From Lysinibacillus sp. BPa_S21 (GTDB taxonomy: Bacteria > Bacillota > Bacilli > Bacillales_A > Planococcaceae): DNA of 64,000 bases. The notes beneath the pieces are model-generated. The model did no database searches and was not told where the DNA came from. It worked only from the letters and a program-made list of their open reading frames with translations. Location of the stretch: the NCBI RefSeq assembly GCF_023337795.1, contig NZ_JALIRS010000003.1, forward strand, positions 62,001 through 126,000, given 5' to 3'. Made by a program: the position numbers and the translations under genes. Below are positions 1-10,000 of the stretch, one piece after another (the first letter of the stretch is position 1; each line of letters begins with the position of its first letter).

Positions 1-114
1 ATCCAGTGTGCCTGTATGGCCGACTTTTTTAGTACGCAAGATTTTTCGTAATTTAAAGACGCAGTCATGACTTGTCATGCCACGTTCCTTCCAAAGCGGT
101 AAAATACCGTTCAT
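1..114 (-). CDS. truB: tRNA pseudouridine synthase B, N-terminal part only
   Basis: Only the first 38 codons are inside the window; the gene continues beyond base 1. The minus-strand reading starts at an ATG (112-114) preceded by a strong AGGAGG-type ribosome site. It opens [17 protein letters not shown] and ends in the conserved GHTGTLD motif typical of TruB, which makes pseudouridine 55 in the T-loop of tRNAs. The catalytic aspartate of the family is the one in this GTLD motif. It follows rbfA, the usual Firmicute order, but here a terminator and a long repeat element lie between the two genes. Confidence 0.9.
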   Translation of the reverse strand, partial: MNGILPLWKERGMTSHDCVFKLRKILRTKKVGHTGTLD

Positions 115-180
115 AAACTTCCTCCTAAAATCAATTCATTTTTAGCAATTTTGATGTTCGTTACATTTTCATCTCTTTTA

Positions 181-560
181 GGATCATCACCAAAACGTGT
201 GGTTGATTTCCGTTCCGACTGGGCGCTTTGTTGCTGTCGCTTTGCTTTCGCACAGATAAAACATTTGTAGCTGCCGCTTTGCTTTCGCACAGAGCAAAGC
301 TTCCTGGGGGCGTCGGGGCAACAGATGTCTTTTGCGCGAAAGCGTAGTGTTAACGTAGCGGCAGCAGAGGGTTTTGTTTGTGCGAAAGCGCAGCGACAGC
401 ACCGATGTTAGTCACGAAGGCGTTATCACAGGACGTGATGCCTTTAGCCTTCGTTCCCCTGTCGCTAATTCCCAAGGAGTCGCCCAATCTCCACTCCAAT
501 CAACTTATTTGCATAGTATATGTTTTAACAATTGTCATCCACGACATTTGGGGATGAACC
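181..560. repeat. Dispersed repeat, long form, copy 1
   Basis: This fills most of the gap between rbfA and truB. The left end (CATCACCAAAACGTG, then GTTGATTTCC...GACTGGGCGC) and the right end (CGCCCAATCTCC...CAATCAAC, then TTTGGGGATGA) are imperfect inverted repeats. Inside are about two copies of a 37-bp unit (TTGCTGTCGCTTTGCTTTCG core) on the left, inverted copies on the right (GCGAAAGCGCAGCGACAG), and a nested hairpin between ACGAAGGC (415-422) and GCCTTCGT (447-454). Translations across it are low-complexity and are not believed to be genes. Confidence 0.85.
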
Positions 561-703
561 CACTTTTAAGATAGAAGTGAATGTCTGACACGCCTACCAA
601 AAAAACGGGCAGGCAGTCGCCAAAACATATAGGTAAGCTCCGCACGAAAGCTTAATAAAGATGATAGAGCCATAAAATGTCCTGTTGCATTTCTTGTGAA
701 TGT

Positions 704-744
704 AAAAAGTCTGCCTGCATGAACATGCATATGGCAGACTTTTT
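704..744 (-). terminator. Intrinsic terminator after rbfA
   Basis: A 12-bp perfect stem (704-715 with 733-744, GTCTGCC/GGCAGAC core) has an additional inner TGCAT/ATGCA pairing. It is followed on the minus strand by a run of T. It lies 12 bases after the rbfA stop. T-rich flanks on both sides would allow function in either direction. Confidence 0.85.
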
Positions 745-755
745 TTAAGTTAAGC

Positions 756-1097
756 TTATTCTTCGTGTAAACCACGTAGCAATGAATCAATACGGTTCCC
801 ATATTCAATCGATGAGTCGAATTCAAAGATTAGTTCTGGAGTACGACGTAAACGGATTCGTGAACCAATTTCTGAACGAATGAAACCAGAAGCCTTTAAT
901 AGAGCTTTTAGAGTTTCCTCTTTTTCACGTTCATTGCCTAGAGTTGTAATATAAATTGTCGCTTGCTGTAAATCACCTGTTACCTCAACACCAGTAACAG
1001 TAACGAAACCAACACGCGGATCTTTTATTTTACGTCCAATAATATCGCCAAGCTCTTTTTTCATTTGCTCAGCGACACGGTTTGAGCGTAGAGACAT
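756..1097 (-). CDS. rbfA: Ribosome-binding factor A
   Basis: The product is 113 residues, normal for RbfA, a small KH-like protein that binds the 30S subunit and helps mature the 5' end of 16S rRNA. It begins [16 protein letters not shown] and carries the family segment [20 protein letters not shown], then the helix ending in [14 protein letters not shown]. The ATG is preceded by GAGGTGACAAACT. It lies downstream of the DUF503 gene ylxP and ends the infB group, with an intrinsic terminator directly after it. Confidence 0.97.
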   Translation of the reverse strand: MSLRSNRVAEQMKKELGDIIGRKIKDPRVGFVTVTGVEVTGDLQQATIYITTLGNEREKEETLKALLKASGFIRSEIGSRIRLRRTPELIFEFDSSIEYGNRIDSLLRGLHEE

Positions 1098-1196
1098 AGT
1101 TTGTCACCTCAATTTCGATGTACAGAAAGTTGTGTTCTCACCTGCAACATTTTACATACAGGTTACGGCTAAATCATACACAACTTCCACTGTTAC

Positions 1197-1475
1197 TTAT
1201 AAATAGTCTCGCCACACATTTAACTGTTCCCAAGATGGATTTGACTGTAAGTAATGTAGCGCGTGATTAATTTCACGCTCGGCTGCTTCTTTTGACGAAG
1301 AAACAGCAACAAGCGCCAATTTTGTACGCTGCCATACATTTTGATGATCAATTTCCGCAATGGATACATTAAATTTTTGCTTAGTGCGTGTAAGCATACG
1401 CTGTAGGACAGCGCGTTTTTCCTTCAACGAATGGGCAGTTTGAATCATGAATTCAACTTCTGCATACACAATCAT
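1197..1475 (-). CDS. ylxP: YlxP-like DUF503 protein
   Basis: The product is 92 residues and matches the DUF503 family by length, its opening ([21 protein letters not shown]) and its position between infB and rbfA. The first beta strand, the SLKEKR helix and the repeated basic residues are the recognisable features. The molecular role is not firmly established; co-occurrence with infB and rbfA suggests translation or ribosome assembly. The ATG begins on the last base of the infB stop codon, so the genes are probably translationally coupled. Confidence 0.93.
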   Translation of the reverse strand: MIVYAEVEFMIQTAHSLKEKRAVLQRMLTRTKQKFNVSIAEIDHQNVWQRTKLALVAVSSSKEAAEREINHALHYLQSNPSWEQLNVWRDYL

Positions 1476-3730
1476 TAAACGCGTTTAACTTCTTCCATAA
1501 TATAGGCTTCAATAATGTCGCCTTCTTTAATATCGTTGAAGTTTGTAATTGTAATACCACATTCGTAACCTTTAGCAACTTCTTTCACTTCATCTTTGAA
1601 ACGTTTAAGTGTATCTAATTCACCTTCAAAAATGACTACATTGTCGCGAATTACACGTACGCCAGAATCACGAGTTACTTTACCTTCTGTTACGTATGAA
1701 CCAGCAATTGTACCAACTTTTGATACTTTAATTGTTTGGCGAACTTCTGCTTGACCAATAATTTTTTCCACGAATTCTGGATCAAGCATACCTTTCATTG
1801 CTTGTTCAATTTCCTCGATTACTTTATAAATAATGCGGTGTAGACGAATATCTACGCCTTCTTCTTCTGCTGCACGTTTTGCATTGATATCTGGGCGAAC
1901 GTTGAAGCCAATAACAATTGCATTTGAAGCAGCCGCAAGAGAAATATCTGATTCTGTAATCGCTCCAGCGCCAGTGTGAATAATTTTCACGTTTACGCCT
2001 TCTACATCAATTTTCATTAATGATGCAGCCATTGCTTCTACAGTACCTTGAACGTCAGCTTTCACAATTAAGTTAAGCTCTTTCATTTCACCTTGACTCA
2101 TTTGTTCGAATAAGTTATCAAGCGTTACACGTTGTTTTTCTGAACGTTGTGCTTGAATTGCTGACATTGCACGAGTTTCACCAACTTGGCGTGCTGTTTT
2201 TTCGTCTTCAAAGACAACGAAACGGTCGCCAGCTTGTGGTACTTCATTTAAACCTGTGATTTCTACTGGCGTTGATGGTCCAGCTTCTTTCACACGACGG
2301 CCTTTATCATTCACCATTGCGCGTACTCGCCCAAAAGTATGACCGACAACAATCGGATCCCCAACTTTTAATGTTCCATCTTGTACTAAAAGTGTTGCAA
2401 CAGAGCCTCGACCTTTATCTAGCTGTGCTTCAATTACTGTACCAAGTGCTAAACGATTAGGGTTCGCTTTTAATTCTCCAACTTCAGCGACAAGTAAAAT
2501 CATTTCAAGTAATGTGTCAATGCCTTCACCTTTTAATGCAGAGATTGGTACGAAAATTGTTTCGCCACCCCAAGCTTCTGGAACTAAGCCATGCTCTGTT
2601 AACTCTTGCATTACACGGTCTGGATTAGCTGAAGGTTTATCCATTTTATTGACTGCAACAATAATTGGGACTTCTGCCGCTTTTGCGTGGTTAATCGCTT
2701 CAACTGTTTGTGGCATTACACCATCATCCGCAGCTACTACTAAAATCGTTAAGTCCGTTACTTTGGCACCGCGCGCACGCATCGTTGTAAACGCAGCGTG
2801 TCCTGGTGTATCTAGGAACGAAATCTTTTTGTCGCCTTCAGTTACTTGATAAGCACCGATATGCTGAGTAATACCCCCAGCCTCTCCAGCTGTTACTTTA
2901 GTATTGCGAATAGAGTCTAACAATGTAGTTTTACCATGGTCAACGTGACCCATAATTGTTACTACTGGAGGACGTTCTGATAAGTCCGCCTCGTTCACTT
3001 CTTCTGTTTGTTCGAAGTGTGTTTCTAAATCCGTAATATCTACACGAATTTCTTCTTCCACTTCTACACCATAGTCTGCGCAAATTAATTCAATTGCATC
3101 CTTATCTAATTCTTGGTTAATTGTTGCCATTACACCAAGCATAAATAATTTTTTAATAATTTCTGATGGCTCGCGGTGTAATTTTTTTGCTAATTCCGCG
3201 ACAGAAAGAGATTCAACAAAAGTAATTTTTTCTGGTAATTCCTTTTGTTTCACTGGTTGACTTGGTTGATGTGTTTTTGGATGGCGACGTTTCCCGCCAT
3301 GAATTCCTGGTTTTGGACGTTGGTTATAACCTCCGCCACCTCTACGATTATTATTATTGTTGTTATTATTATTATTATTTGTCATATTTCGATTTTGATT
3401 ACCTTTTATATTCTTAGATTTTTCGTTAGACGAATTTGAGTTTTGATGCGTTTGTTGCTGATTATTGGCTTTAGGCTTAGAAGTAGCAGATTGCTGCTTT
3501 TGCCCATCTTGCTTTTTCACCGATTGCTGTGATTTTTGCGATACATTTGGAGTAGGTTGCTTCACATCTTTTATATTTTTAAATGTTTGGTTTAACTTTG
3601 CCACTATGTCTTTTTCTAACATTGACATATGGTTTGTAACGCTAACATTTAGTTTATTTAGTGCGTCAATAACCTCTTTACTCGTTTTATTCACTTGTTT
3701 CGCATATTCATGAACTCTGATTTTGGTCAT
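1475..3730 (-). CDS. infB: Translation initiation factor IF-2
   Basis: The product is 751 residues. IF-2 is the GTPase that brings fMet-tRNA to the 30S subunit and promotes subunit joining. The first N-terminal domain (1-50, [20 protein letters not shown]) is followed by a disordered Q/N/K/S-rich linker. Around residues 117-129 this contains twelve consecutive Asn and then RRGGGG. A second IF2-N domain spans about 170-220. The G domain has GHVDHGKT (262-269), DTPGH (308-312) and NKMD (363-366); C-terminal domains II-IV follow. The Asn run is encoded by a trinucleotide repeat (about 3345-3389). The gene follows ylxQ by 14 bases and overlaps the ylxP start by one base. Confidence 0.98.
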   Translation of the reverse strand: MTKIRVHEYAKQVNKTSKEVIDALNKLNVSVTNHMSMLEKDIVAKLNQTFKNIKDVKQPTPNVSQKSQQSVKKQDGQKQQSATSKPKANNQQQTHQNSNSSNEKSKNIKGNQNRNMTNNNNNNNNNNNRRGGGGYNQRPKPGIHGGKRRHPKTHQPSQPVKQKELPEKITFVESLSVAELAKKLHREPSEIIKKLFMLGVMATINQELDKDAIELICADYGVEVEEEIRVDITDLETHFEQTEEVNEADLSERPPVVTIMGHVDHGKTTLLDSIRNTKVTAGEAGGITQHIGAYQVTEGDKKISFLDTPGHAAFTTMRARGAKVTDLTILVVAADDGVMPQTVEAINHAKAAEVPIIVAVNKMDKPSANPDRVMQELTEHGLVPEAWGGETIFVPISALKGEGIDTLLEMILLVAEVGELKANPNRLALGTVIEAQLDKGRGSVATLLVQDGTLKVGDPIVVGHTFGRVRAMVNDKGRRVKEAGPSTPVEITGLNEVPQAGDRFVVFEDEKTARQVGETRAMSAIQAQRSEKQRVTLDNLFEQMSQGEMKELNLIVKADVQGTVEAMAASLMKIDVEGVNVKIIHTGAGAITESDISLAAASNAIVIGFNVRPDINAKRAAEEEGVDIRLHRIIYKVIEEIEQAMKGMLDPEFVEKIIGQAEVRQTIKVSKVGTIAGSYVTEGKVTRDSGVRVIRDNVVIFEGELDTLKRFKDEVKEVAKGYECGITITNFNDIKEGDIIEAYIMEEVKRV

Positions 3731-3744
3731 CTGCTCACCCCCGA

Positions 3745-4053
3745 TTATTTTTCGTTGAGTAGACTAGACAATTTGCTTGCAAAACCTTTATCGGTAATAG
3801 CTAAAGCCACTCGGGCCTCCTTACCTGTAGCATGTCCTAGATCATAACGATCACCAATTACATGATACTCAACGTTGTAATACGTGCATTTATCTTGAAT
3901 TTTTTTGCTAGAGTTTTTAGAAGCATCGTTTGCAAGTAGTACTAGCTTAGCATTACCATTGCGGACTTCCTTTACTACTAACTCTTCTCCTGAAATCACT
4001 TTACGGGCTCTTGCCGCTAGCCCAAGCAAATTATAGATCGCTTGATTGCTCAT
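3745..4053 (-). CDS. ylxQ: L7Ae-family ribosomal-like protein YlxQ
   Basis: The product is 102 residues of the L7Ae/L30e/S12e fold, which typically binds kink-turn RNA. Recognisable segments are [16 protein letters not shown] at the start and [18 protein letters not shown] in the middle. It lies between ylxR and infB, as in other Bacilli. The ATG overlaps the ylxR stop by four bases (ATGA), implying coupled translation. Its exact RNA target is unknown. Confidence 0.93.
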   Translation of the reverse strand: MSNQAIYNLLGLAARARKVISGEELVVKEVRNGNAKLVLLANDASKNSSKKIQDKCTYYNVEYHVIGDRYDLGHATGKEARVALAITDKGFASKLSSLLNEK

Positions 4054-4328
4054 ATAATAGACTCCCTACGAATCAACAAAATAAGTTCATCGTAGATTTC
4101 TTCAGGGATTTTTACATCAAGTTGGTGCCCTAAAACATTTTTCTTACGGGCGATTTCAATCGCTTTCTCCGATTTAGAGACATAGGCACCACGCCCGGGT
4201 TTTTTCCCGGAGACATCCACACTTACTTCGCCCTCTTTCGAACGAACAACACGAATCATTTCTTTCTTTGGTAGCATTTCACCGGTAGCTACACATTTTC
4301 GAAGAGGTACTTTTTTATTAATAGCCAT
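4050..4328 (-). CDS. ylxR: YlxR-family RNA-binding protein
   Basis: The start is taken at MAINKKVPLRKCV, giving 92 residues, because GAAAGGTGA lies just upstream; an in-frame GTG three codons earlier overlaps that site. The YlxR family shows PLRKCVATGE near the N terminus and the GRGAYVSKSEKAIEIARKK segment here. Members are small basic proteins encoded between nusA and infB, and some have been linked to RNase P or nucleoid functions. It is four-base overlapped with ylxQ. Confidence 0.92.
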   Translation of the reverse strand: MAINKKVPLRKCVATGEMLPKKEMIRVVRSKEGEVSVDVSGKKPGRGAYVSKSEKAIEIARKKNVLGHQLDVKIPEEIYDELILLIRRESII

Positions 4329-4429
4329 AAGAATCACCTTTCCTCTCTGAAGCTTGTCGTAAGAGGTGGACTAGCCATGCGCTACATTAAGTCGGATTTG
4401 AAATAAAATTTCATTTCCCGTTGTAGGCT

Positions 4430-4477
4430 CTGCCATTATTCAGTCGACGTCGCCCAACGCCCACTGAATAATGGCAG
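4430..4477. other. Perfect 15-bp hairpin between nusA and ylxR
   Basis: CTGCCATTATTCAGT (4430-4444) is the exact reverse complement of ACTGAATAATGGCAG (4463-4477), with an 18-base GC-rich loop. It lies in the 175-base gap between the nusA stop and the ylxR start. Neither side has a T run, so it does not look like a standard terminator. It could be an mRNA processing or stability element, or a small repeat. Confidence 0.7.
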
Positions 4478-4503
4478 CTAACTAGTCACACGGGCTTCCT
4501 TAC

Positions 4504-5643
4504 TTATTCTTCGTCGTCTTGATATAAGTCAACTGTCACATCATCGAAATCACTTTCGTCATCCTCAGCAGGTACGAAAGTGCTTGTAGCAGATGGATAA
4601 ATACCTAACTCACGAGCATCTGTTTCACTCTTAATATCAATTTTCCAGCCAGTTAGCTTGGCAGCTAAACGAGCATTTTGACCACGTTTACCAATTGCTA
4701 GTGATAATTGATAGTCTGGAACAACAACAGTAGTAGATTTTTCTTCTTCATTGACTTGAACATCTAAAACTTTAGATGGGCTAAGAGCATTTGCTACAAA
4801 CACAACTGGGTCTTCTGACCATTCAACGATATCGATTTTTTCACCATTTAACTCATTGACAATTGTTTGCACACGAGCACCTTTTGCCCCTACACATGAA
4901 CCTACTGGATCTACCTCTTCGTTATGTGCATAAACAGAGATTTTAGAACGATCCCCTGCTTCACGGGCAATTGATTTAATTTCTACAATACCTTCGTAGA
5001 TTTCAGGTACTTCCATTTCAAATAAGCGGCGTAATAAACCAGGATGTGTGCGTGAAACGATAACTTGTGGTCCACGTGTTGTACGTTCAACCTTTGTAAT
5101 GTAAACCTTGATGCGATCATGTGGATGGTATGATTCACCTTGAATTTGTTCGTTTTGTGGTAATGCAGCTTCTACTTTACCTAGACCTACGTAAATATTA
5201 CGAGCATCTAGACGCTCAACTACACCCGTCACGATATCATCTTCACGGTCCACATATTGCTCGTAAATTAGACCGCGTTCTGCCTCACGCACACGTTGTG
5301 TAACAACTTGTTTCGCTGTCTGTGCAGCAATACGTCCAAAGTTTCGAGGCGTCACTTCCTGCTCAACCACATCTTCTAACTGGTACGCAGGGTTGATAGC
5401 CTTGGCATCTTCTTCAGAAATTTGTAAACGGTCATCTTCTACTTCTTCAACAACATCTTTGCGTGAAAAGACACGAATAGAGCCCTTATCTAAATTTAAG
5501 TCAACACGAACATTTTGTGCTTGATTGAAGTTGCGTTTGTAAGCTGTAACTAATGCCGCTTCTATTGCTTCAATTAACACATCTCTTGAAATTCCTTTTT
5601 GTTCTTCTAGCGCATTTAGCGCATCTAACAAATCACTACTCAT
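4504..5643 (-). CDS. nusA: Transcription termination/antitermination factor NusA
   Basis: The product is 379 residues from the start MSSDLLDALNALEEQKG, which fits the family length and has a TTTAGGAG site upstream; the open frame extends 26 codons further but those residues are not NusA-like. Domains in order are the N-terminal RNA-polymerase-binding domain (1-125), S1 (about 135-200, VTGVVERLDARNIYVGLG), and two KH domains (DPVGSCVGAKGARVQ; LAIGKRGQNARLAAKLTG). The C terminus is short and acidic, without the extra repeats of enterobacterial NusA. It lies 31 bases after rimP. Its leader contains a terminator that could allow self-control. Confidence 0.98.
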   Translation of the reverse strand: MSSDLLDALNALEEQKGISRDVLIEAIEAALVTAYKRNFNQAQNVRVDLNLDKGSIRVFSRKDVVEEVEDDRLQISEEDAKAINPAYQLEDVVEQEVTPRNFGRIAAQTAKQVVTQRVREAERGLIYEQYVDREDDIVTGVVERLDARNIYVGLGKVEAALPQNEQIQGESYHPHDRIKVYITKVERTTRGPQVIVSRTHPGLLRRLFEMEVPEIYEGIVEIKSIAREAGDRSKISVYAHNEEVDPVGSCVGAKGARVQTIVNELNGEKIDIVEWSEDPVVFVANALSPSKVLDVQVNEEEKSTTVVVPDYQLSLAIGKRGQNARLAAKLTGWKIDIKSETDARELGIYPSATSTFVPAEDDESDFDDVTVDLYQDDEE

Positions 5644-5674
5644 TTTTGTTTTCACTCCTAAATATGCATTATGC

Positions 5675-6145
5675 TTAAAAGTCGATGGCAAGTCGTGCCA
5701 ATGCGATTTTTTCTTGTTCAATTGTTACTGTAATTTTACGCGTTTTAATGCGTACTTCCATCACTAATGTATTTTCATCATATGATGTTAAGTAGCCTTG
5801 GAATTCCTTCATGTCCTTGATGGGCTCATAGGTTTTAACATAAATAAATTTGCCAATCGCATTTTCAAAATCAGTATCCTTTTTTAATGGACGTTCTGCT
5901 CCAGGTGAAGAAACTTCTAAATAATAGTTTTGTGTAATTGGATCATTTTCATCCAATAGCAAACTTAGTCGTTCACTAACTTGGGCACATTGTTCAATGT
6001 CAATTCCACCTTCAGGTGTATCCACATAAACACGTAAAAACCAGTTACGTCCTTCTTTTACGAACTCGACATCTACAAGCTCAAGATTCAACTCTTCAAC
6101 AATCGGTTTAGCGAGCTCTTCAATTAAAGATGGTACTTTGCTCAT
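5675..6145 (-). CDS. rimP: Ribosome maturation factor RimP
   Basis: The product is 156 residues, the family's usual size. RimP binds the 30S subunit and assists its assembly. The N-terminal alpha/beta domain contains ELNLELVDVEFVKEGRNW and LRVYVDTPEGGIDIEQC, and the family segment YLEVSSPGAERPL is at about 107-119. The SH3-like C-terminal domain follows. The ATG has AGGAGGAAACA upstream. It is the first gene of the nusA-infB group, and its leader of about 180 bases carries a terminator-like hairpin. Confidence 0.97.
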   Translation of the reverse strand: MSKVPSLIEELAKPIVEELNLELVDVEFVKEGRNWFLRVYVDTPEGGIDIEQCAQVSERLSLLLDENDPITQNYYLEVSSPGAERPLKKDTDFENAIGKFIYVKTYEPIKDMKEFQGYLTSYDENTLVMEVRIKTRKITVTIEQEKIALARLAIDF

Positions 6146-6270
6146 TGTTTCCTCCTGTATCTATCAAATTCTGGCGTAATAAAACAGAAATTCCACCAGT
6201 AGCTTTGGTGAAATTTAACGGTCTTACCTGCTGTTAGTCAAAAATTTGTTTTGCTACGGTATAACAACAG

Positions 6271-6297
6271 AAAAGAGCGGGAAGGTCCCACTCTTTT
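6271..6297 (-). terminator. Leader terminator (attenuator) upstream of rimP-nusA
   Basis: On the minus strand a 12-bp stem, AAAAGAG(U)GGGA with UCCC(G)CUCUUUU and one U-G pair, closes a three-base loop and ends in UUUU then CUGUUG. It lies between the candidate promoter (6329-6357) and the rimP start (6145), so transcripts must pass it to reach nusA. The weak U tract is the kind of terminator expected to depend on NusA. Confidence 0.65.
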
Positions 6298-6328
6298 GCT
6301 GGAAAAATATCAACAAATTATTACCATA

Positions 6329-6357
6329 AGGATAGCATAGTTTACTGCACAATGCAA
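6329..6357 (-). promoter_or_regulatory. Candidate sigma-A promoter for rimP-nusA-infB
   Basis: TTGCAT (6352-6357), a 17-base spacer and TATCCT (6329-6334) with an extended TG two bases upstream. The hexamers are only moderate matches; the spacing, the TG and the position upstream of the leader terminator are the support. Confidence 0.45.
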
Positions 6358-6430
6358 ATTTCCTTTTTAAAGACATCTATTATGTGAAGCCAAAATTTGT
6401 GTCTAGAAATTGACATTTGTGCATTAAATC

Positions 6431-7022
6431 GGGGCCCATCACCATAACGTGAAGGTGATTTCCGTTCCGACTGGGCGCTTTGTTGCTGTCGCTTTGCTTT
6501 CGCTACAGAAAACATTTGTTGCTGTCGCTTTGCTTTCGCACAGATAAAACATTTGTTGCTGTCGCTTTGCTTTCGCACAGATAAAACATTTGTTGCTGTC
6601 GCTTTGCTTTCGCACAGATAAAACATTTGTAGCTGACGCTTCGCTTTCGCACAGAGCAGAGCTTCCTGGGGGCGTCCGATGAGCCGCTTGGGCCAACACG
6701 ATGTTGGTCACGAAGGCGTTATCACAGGATGTGATGATTTTAGCCTTCGTTCCCCTATTTGCTCGCTCCAGGGTCTCGGGCCAACAGATGTTTTTTGCGC
6801 GAAAGCGTAGTGTTAACGCAGCGACAGCAGAGGGTTTTGTTTGTGCGAAAGCGCAGCGACAGCAACAGCACGATGTTGGTCACGAAGGCGTTATCACAGG
6901 ATGTGATGATTTTAGCCTTCGTTCCTCTATCGCTGATCCCCAAGGAGTCGCCCAGTCTCCACTTCAATCAACTTATATAATTTGTATCATTTTAATAAAA
7001 TGTAAACCCTCAACTTTATAAG
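6431..7022. repeat. Dispersed repeat, long form, copy 2 (expanded)
   Basis: This fills the gap between polC and rimP. The left end (CATCACCATAACGTGAAGG, GATTTCCGTTCCGACTGGGCGC) matches the other copies. It is followed by five tandem units of about 37 bp from 6480 to about 6660; units 2-4 (6516-6552, 6553-6589, 6590-6626) are identical. The ACGAAGGC...GCCTTCGT hairpin module occurs twice (about 6710-6752 and 6881-6924), so part of the right half is duplicated. The right end is degenerate (CAACTTATATAATTTG). Long open frames through it are an effect of the repeat. Confidence 0.88.
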
Positions 7023-7089
7023 GCTTAATTTGAGCATAAGACTTATAAGTTATTCGTTATTGATGATGAAGCCTTCAGATTTACTCTTC

Positions 7090-10000
7090 TTAGAAAAGTG
7101 ATAACTGATTGGCATCAGGCATTCCTTCTAAACAACCTAATTGATCCATGTATTCTATTAAAGTCTTGGATACTCGCCCTCGTTGTTGTAAATCTTCCTT
7201 CGATAAAAATTCTCCGTCCTCACGTGCTGCCACTATTTGTTTGGCAACGTTCGTACCGAGTCCAGGAATCGCATCGAATGGTGGAATTAAAGAGTTTCCA
7301 TCAATGATGAATTCACTAGCCTGCGAACGATATAAATCCACCTTCTGGAAGCTCATACCACGTTCACACATTTCAAGTGCTAATTCCATTACCGTTAATA
7401 GGTTTTTTTCTTTTGTTGAAGCCTCTAAACCCTTTATATTGATTTCATCAATTTTTGCACGAATCATTTGCGAGCCCTGTACCATGGCAATCAGATCGAA
7501 ATCATCTGCACGAACTGTGAAATAAGCGGCATAATACAGAATCGGGAAATGTACCTTAAACCATGCAATACGAACAGCCATTAACACGTAAGCAGCCGCA
7601 TGGGCTTTCGGGAACATATATTTTATCTTTTTACATGATTCGATATACCAGCCTGGTACTTTATTTGCCAGCATTTCTGCCTCAAACTCTTCAGATAAAC
7701 CTTTCCCTTTACGCACGGACTCCATAATTTTAAATGCCAGTGATGGTTCTAGCCCTTGGTAAATTAAATACACCATGATATCATCACGACAACCAATTAC
7801 TTCTTTCAGCACACATGTACCATTCTGAATTAATTCTTGTGCATTACCAAGCCATACGTCAGTTCCGTGAGAAAGTCCTGAAATTTGCACAAGCTCTGAG
7901 AAAGTTGATGGCTTTGTATCTTCAAGCATTTGGCGTACAAAACGGGTACCAAACTCAGGAATACCAAGTGTTCCTGTCTTACAACCAATTTGCTTTTCTG
8001 TTACACCTAAAGATTCTGGAGAACTAAAGATTTTCATTACGACTGGATCATCTGTTGGGATCGTTTTTGGATCTATCCCTGATAAATCCTGCAACATCCG
8101 AATCACAGTCGGATCATCGTGACCTAGAATATCAAGCTTTAAAATATTATCGTGAATAGAATGGAAATCAAAGTGCGTTGTACGCCATTCTGAATCCTGT
8201 GCATCCGCAGGGAATTGCACTGGAGAGAAGTCAAAAATATCCATATAATCCGGTACTACGATAATTCCGCCAGGGTGTTGTCCCGTTGTACGTTTTACGC
8301 CTGTACAACCTTGCACTAAGCGATCTACCTCGGCACCGCGGAAATGCAAGTTGTTATCATTAGCATAGCCCTTTACATAGCCGTAAGCTGTTTTCTCTGC
8401 AACTGTACCAATTGTTCCAGCACGATATACATAATCTTCACCGAATAATACCTTTGTATAGTTGTGAGCCTGTGGTTGATATTCTCCAGAGAAATTCAAA
8501 TCGATATCGGGTACCTTATCTCCTTTAAAGCCAAGGAACGTTTCGAATGGGATATCTTGCCCATCCTTTTTATACGGTGTTCCACATTCCGTACAATCTT
8601 TATTTGGTAAGTCAAAGCCAGAGCTTACTGACCCATCATCAAAAAACTCGGAATGCTTACAATTTGGACAAACATAATGTGGTGGAAGTGGATTTACTTC
8701 GGTAATCTCCATAAAGGTCGCGACTAATGAAGATCCTACAGATCCACGGGAACCTACTAAATAGCCATCCGCTAATGACTTTTTCACAAGCTTCGCAGAA
8801 ATTAAATAAATTACGCCGAAACCATGGCCTAAAATTGATTTTAATTCCTTTTCAATTCGTGCCTTTACGATTTCTGGTAACTCTTCTCCGTATATAAGAT
8901 GAGCCATTTCATAGGTTAAATTTGTTACCTCATCATCAGAGCCTTCAATTTTTGGTGTATATAAATCATCTTTAATTGGCTTAACATCACCAATCATATT
9001 GGCAACTTTTTGAGTGTTGGTCACAACAACTTCCTTCGCAAGATCTGGTCCTAAAAAATCAAATTCTTTAAGCATTTCATCCGTCGTTCTAAAATGAACT
9101 TCAGGTAGCTTCGATCTATTTAAACTATTGGCGCCGCCTTGAGAACCAATGAGAATTTGTCTGAACATCCCATCTGTCGGATCTAAGTAATGGACATTAC
9201 CAGTAGCTACAACTGGTTTATCGATTTTCTTGCCTAGCTTTACGAGCTTACGAATAATATCTTCAAGTGTCCATTCATCACGTACGACATTGCGCTCAAT
9301 TAATGGTGCATACACGGCCTTTGGTTGAACTTCGATATAATCATAGAATTTCGCAACTTGCTCTGCTTCCTCTGGGGATTTATTCATCATCGTCTCAAAT
9401 AATTCACCATTATTACAACCTGATCCGATTAGTAAACCTTCTCTATATTGCTCTAAGACCGCTCGTGTGACACGAGGAACACGATAGAACGTTTTTGTAT
9501 GTGAATGCGTGACTATTTTAAATAAATTTTTTAATCCAGCATTATCTACTGCTAATATCGTGCAGTGCATTGGTCGTCCCTTTTTATAGGCATCTCCACC
9601 ACCAACATGCTTATTAAAGTCATCGTGATATTTGATACCTAATTCATCTGCGTCTTTTAATAGCTGTAAAAGTAAAAAGCCAGTTGCTTCTGTATCATAA
9701 ATCGCTCGGTGATGTTGCGTTAATTCGATATTGAATTTTTTACAAAGTGTATTTAAACGATGGTTTTTCATCGTTGGATAAAGTAATCGAGCTAACTCCA
9801 GCGTATCAATAACTGGATGAACGGTTCCCTCTAGCCCATATTTTTTATAGCCTGTGTATAGGAAGCCAATATCAAATGATGCATTATGCGCTACTACTAT
9901 GCCATCTCCGATAAACGCATGGAATTCCTGAATGACTTGCTCTACTTCTGGTGCGTTTCGTACCATATCATCTGTAATGCCTGTCAGTTCAATAGTCGTC

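Noticed and set aside
187..402. Open frames of 60-110 codons inside the long repeats, here and at 6342-7021 and 14935-15288
   Set aside because: They translate the same 37-bp unit in several frames and both strands (repeats such as CESKATATN), lack ribosome sites, and differ between copies. They are effects of the repeat.
6480..6660. Possible CRISPR array at the 37-bp tandem units
   Set aside because: The units are directly adjacent with no unique spacers, and no cas genes are nearby.
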